Source: Gracilaria gracilis
Lineage: Eukaryota > Rhodophyta > Florideophyceae > Gracilariales > Gracilariaceae
Direction of reading: 5' to 3'
DNA length: 64,000 nucleotides
Assembly: GCA_030374805.1 (NCBI GenBank)
Contig: JARGSG010000025.1
Coordinates: 62,001-126,000, forward strand
Shown here: piece by piece, positions 62,965-64,000 of the stretch
Layout of the letters: each line of letters starts with the position of its first letter
Position numbering within the stretch: the first letter of the stretch is position 1
The notes under the pieces: model-generated
The model's input: only the letters and a program-made list of their open reading frames with translations
Databases searched by the model: none
What the model was told of the DNA's origin: nothing
Program-made: the position numbers and the translations under genes

Positions 62965-63357
62965 CGTATTTCTTGAGTAGCTATCTATGCATATATATCC
63001 CTATTCGGGTATATGTATATCCCTATTTGGCGCCGTAAAGTTCTAAATATGTGCCACTTACCCACATACATTGGGTTCGGAAACTAGCATGAACGGAAGT
63101 AACAAGCTAGTTTGTCCACATCGAAACTGGCAATGATGGAAATAATCGTGAATTATTCCTTCCAGATAAACTAGCACAAGTAGAAATGTGGAAATATTAT
63201 CGGAAATTAAGCAATCCAAATCTAGATAAATTCACCGGTTTTTCAACCATTTTAATTCGGTCATTTTTTACCTCAAAACTAGCATTTTGATAACACCGTC
63301 GAGGCTGTCACGACAGCACAAGTCCTGTCACTACCTTAGTTTAGATTACCGTACTCC
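62965..63357. other. AT-rich spacer with repeated ACTAGCA motifs
   Basis: No gene was seen. AAACTAGCA occurs at about 63081, 63169 and 63276 with related inverted forms, and two similar ATATCCCTATT stretches lie at 62995-63030. Confidence 0.45.
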
Positions 63358-63687
63358 ATGGACACGGACTCGAGCGACTACCAAGTTGGTTGCGCTCTGT
63401 TCCAAATGACTCCGGAAGTGGGACGGAAACCCATCGGTTATTGGTCGCGTTTGCTCGACGTTCACGAACGGAACTACTCCGTTTTGGAGAAAGAGTTCTT
63501 CGTAGTCGTCTCACGCACGGATCACTCCTCACTGAAGTGGTTGATGAATATCTTTGATTCATCTGGCCGGGCTCCACTAGTAGAGTTCAGCAGTGTGACG
63601 GCGTCACGTACGGGTGAACGTATATTGGTGGACCCAGAGGAAAAGCGTCTAGGAGGGGTGGGGAGCCGGATTGGGGTAGAAGGGTAA
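63358..63687 (+). pseudogene. Ty3/gypsy RNase H fragment
   Basis: The frame opens in a gypsy RNase H domain: MDTDSSDYQVGCALFQ, then KPIGYWSRLLDVHERNYSVL and EKEFFVVV, directly joined to RTDHSSLKWLMNI. About 17 residues normally between the last two parts are missing, an in-frame deletion. RT and integrase are absent. It is unrelated in sequence to the gypsy copy at 48-53 kb. Confidence 0.75.
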
Positions 63688-64000
63688 ACGAGAATGGAGA
63701 GATTTATTGGCCGAACTTTTTTAACTTCATCTTGAGGGAAAGTGGGCTCAAGATCTGAATGCAGATGTGGAAAAATAGTGCTCTAGTGGTTCGTTCGTAA
63801 TCTTTTAGAGAAATGTTCAAGACAGTGACAGAGGTAGAAGTTCGAACTGCAAAGTACCACATAAATTCAATAGATAGAGCTCGAACTGCACCAAACGGAA
63901 ACGTAATTTCCAAAAAATATATTTTTTGCCTTGTCAACTACCGCAAACTGCAGAAATGCTAGTTTTTTCGGACTTTAATTTTCAATGCTAGCGATCTAGC
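63688..64000. other. Right edge of window, nothing recognised
   Basis: No coding support. AAATGCTAGTTTT at 63954-63966 is the inverted form of the motif at 63275-63287. Confidence 0.4.

Overview
The window looks like nuclear DNA of a photosynthetic eukaryote, most likely a florideophyte red alga such as Chondrus crispus. The host genes include a nuclear-encoded plastid sigma factor, a fibrillin-type plastid protein, an RWP-RK regulator and a mitochondrial complex I LYR subunit. Genes are close together, mostly intronless or with one short intron (65-96 bp, GT-AG), and they alternate with many transposable elements of several classes. The species is inferred from gene content and architecture. 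No search was possible.

Layout. 306-3202 is a PIF/Harbinger DNA transposon with intact ends and TTA target duplications but broken genes. 3669-13451 is one uninterrupted 3260-residue protein. It combines four CCCH fingers, a UPF1/ZNFX1-like SF1 helicase split by a long Cys/His array, an NFX1-type zinc-finger tract and a C-terminal RING/IBR-like module. 13635-19983 is a full-length Ty1/copia retrotransposon with matching 205-bp LTRs, an AAAAC target duplication and an unbroken 1390-aa gag-pol, so it is young and possibly active. It sits about 200 bp upstream of the sigma factor start codon.

20189-40247 is the gene-rich, GC-rich part: sigma factor, farnesyl diphosphate synthase, a small membrane protein, ADF/cofilin, fibrillin-like protein, ribosomal protein S19 (with a diverged tandem copy of its tail), a PH-kinase, an OB-fold protein, a bacterial-type double ABC permease, an unknown protein, a membrane alpha/beta hydrolase, an RWP-RK protein, an NDUFB9-like subunit and Notchless. 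Several pairs are divergent or convergent with very short or overlapping spacers.

40415-64000 is a transposon graveyard. It holds a pogo-like element with 18-bp perfect inverted repeats flanked by TA (40415-43405), an AT-rich island with a decayed unknown ORF, and a decayed unknown multi-ORF element. That element is split by a Ty3/gypsy chromovirus on the minus strand (48270-53265; 210-bp LTRs about 97% identical; GAAAG target duplication). A long decayed minus-strand coding region (55.7-59.1 kb), a probable decayed tnp2/Plavaka-like transposase (59.5-63.0 kb) and a truncated gypsy RNase H scrap (63.36-63.69 kb) follow.

The genes do not form one pathway. The most unusual items are the giant CCCH-helicase-zinc-array-RING protein, the prokaryotic-type ABC permease in a nuclear genome, the in-frame duplicated RPS19 tail, and structured RNA signals in the young copia element.
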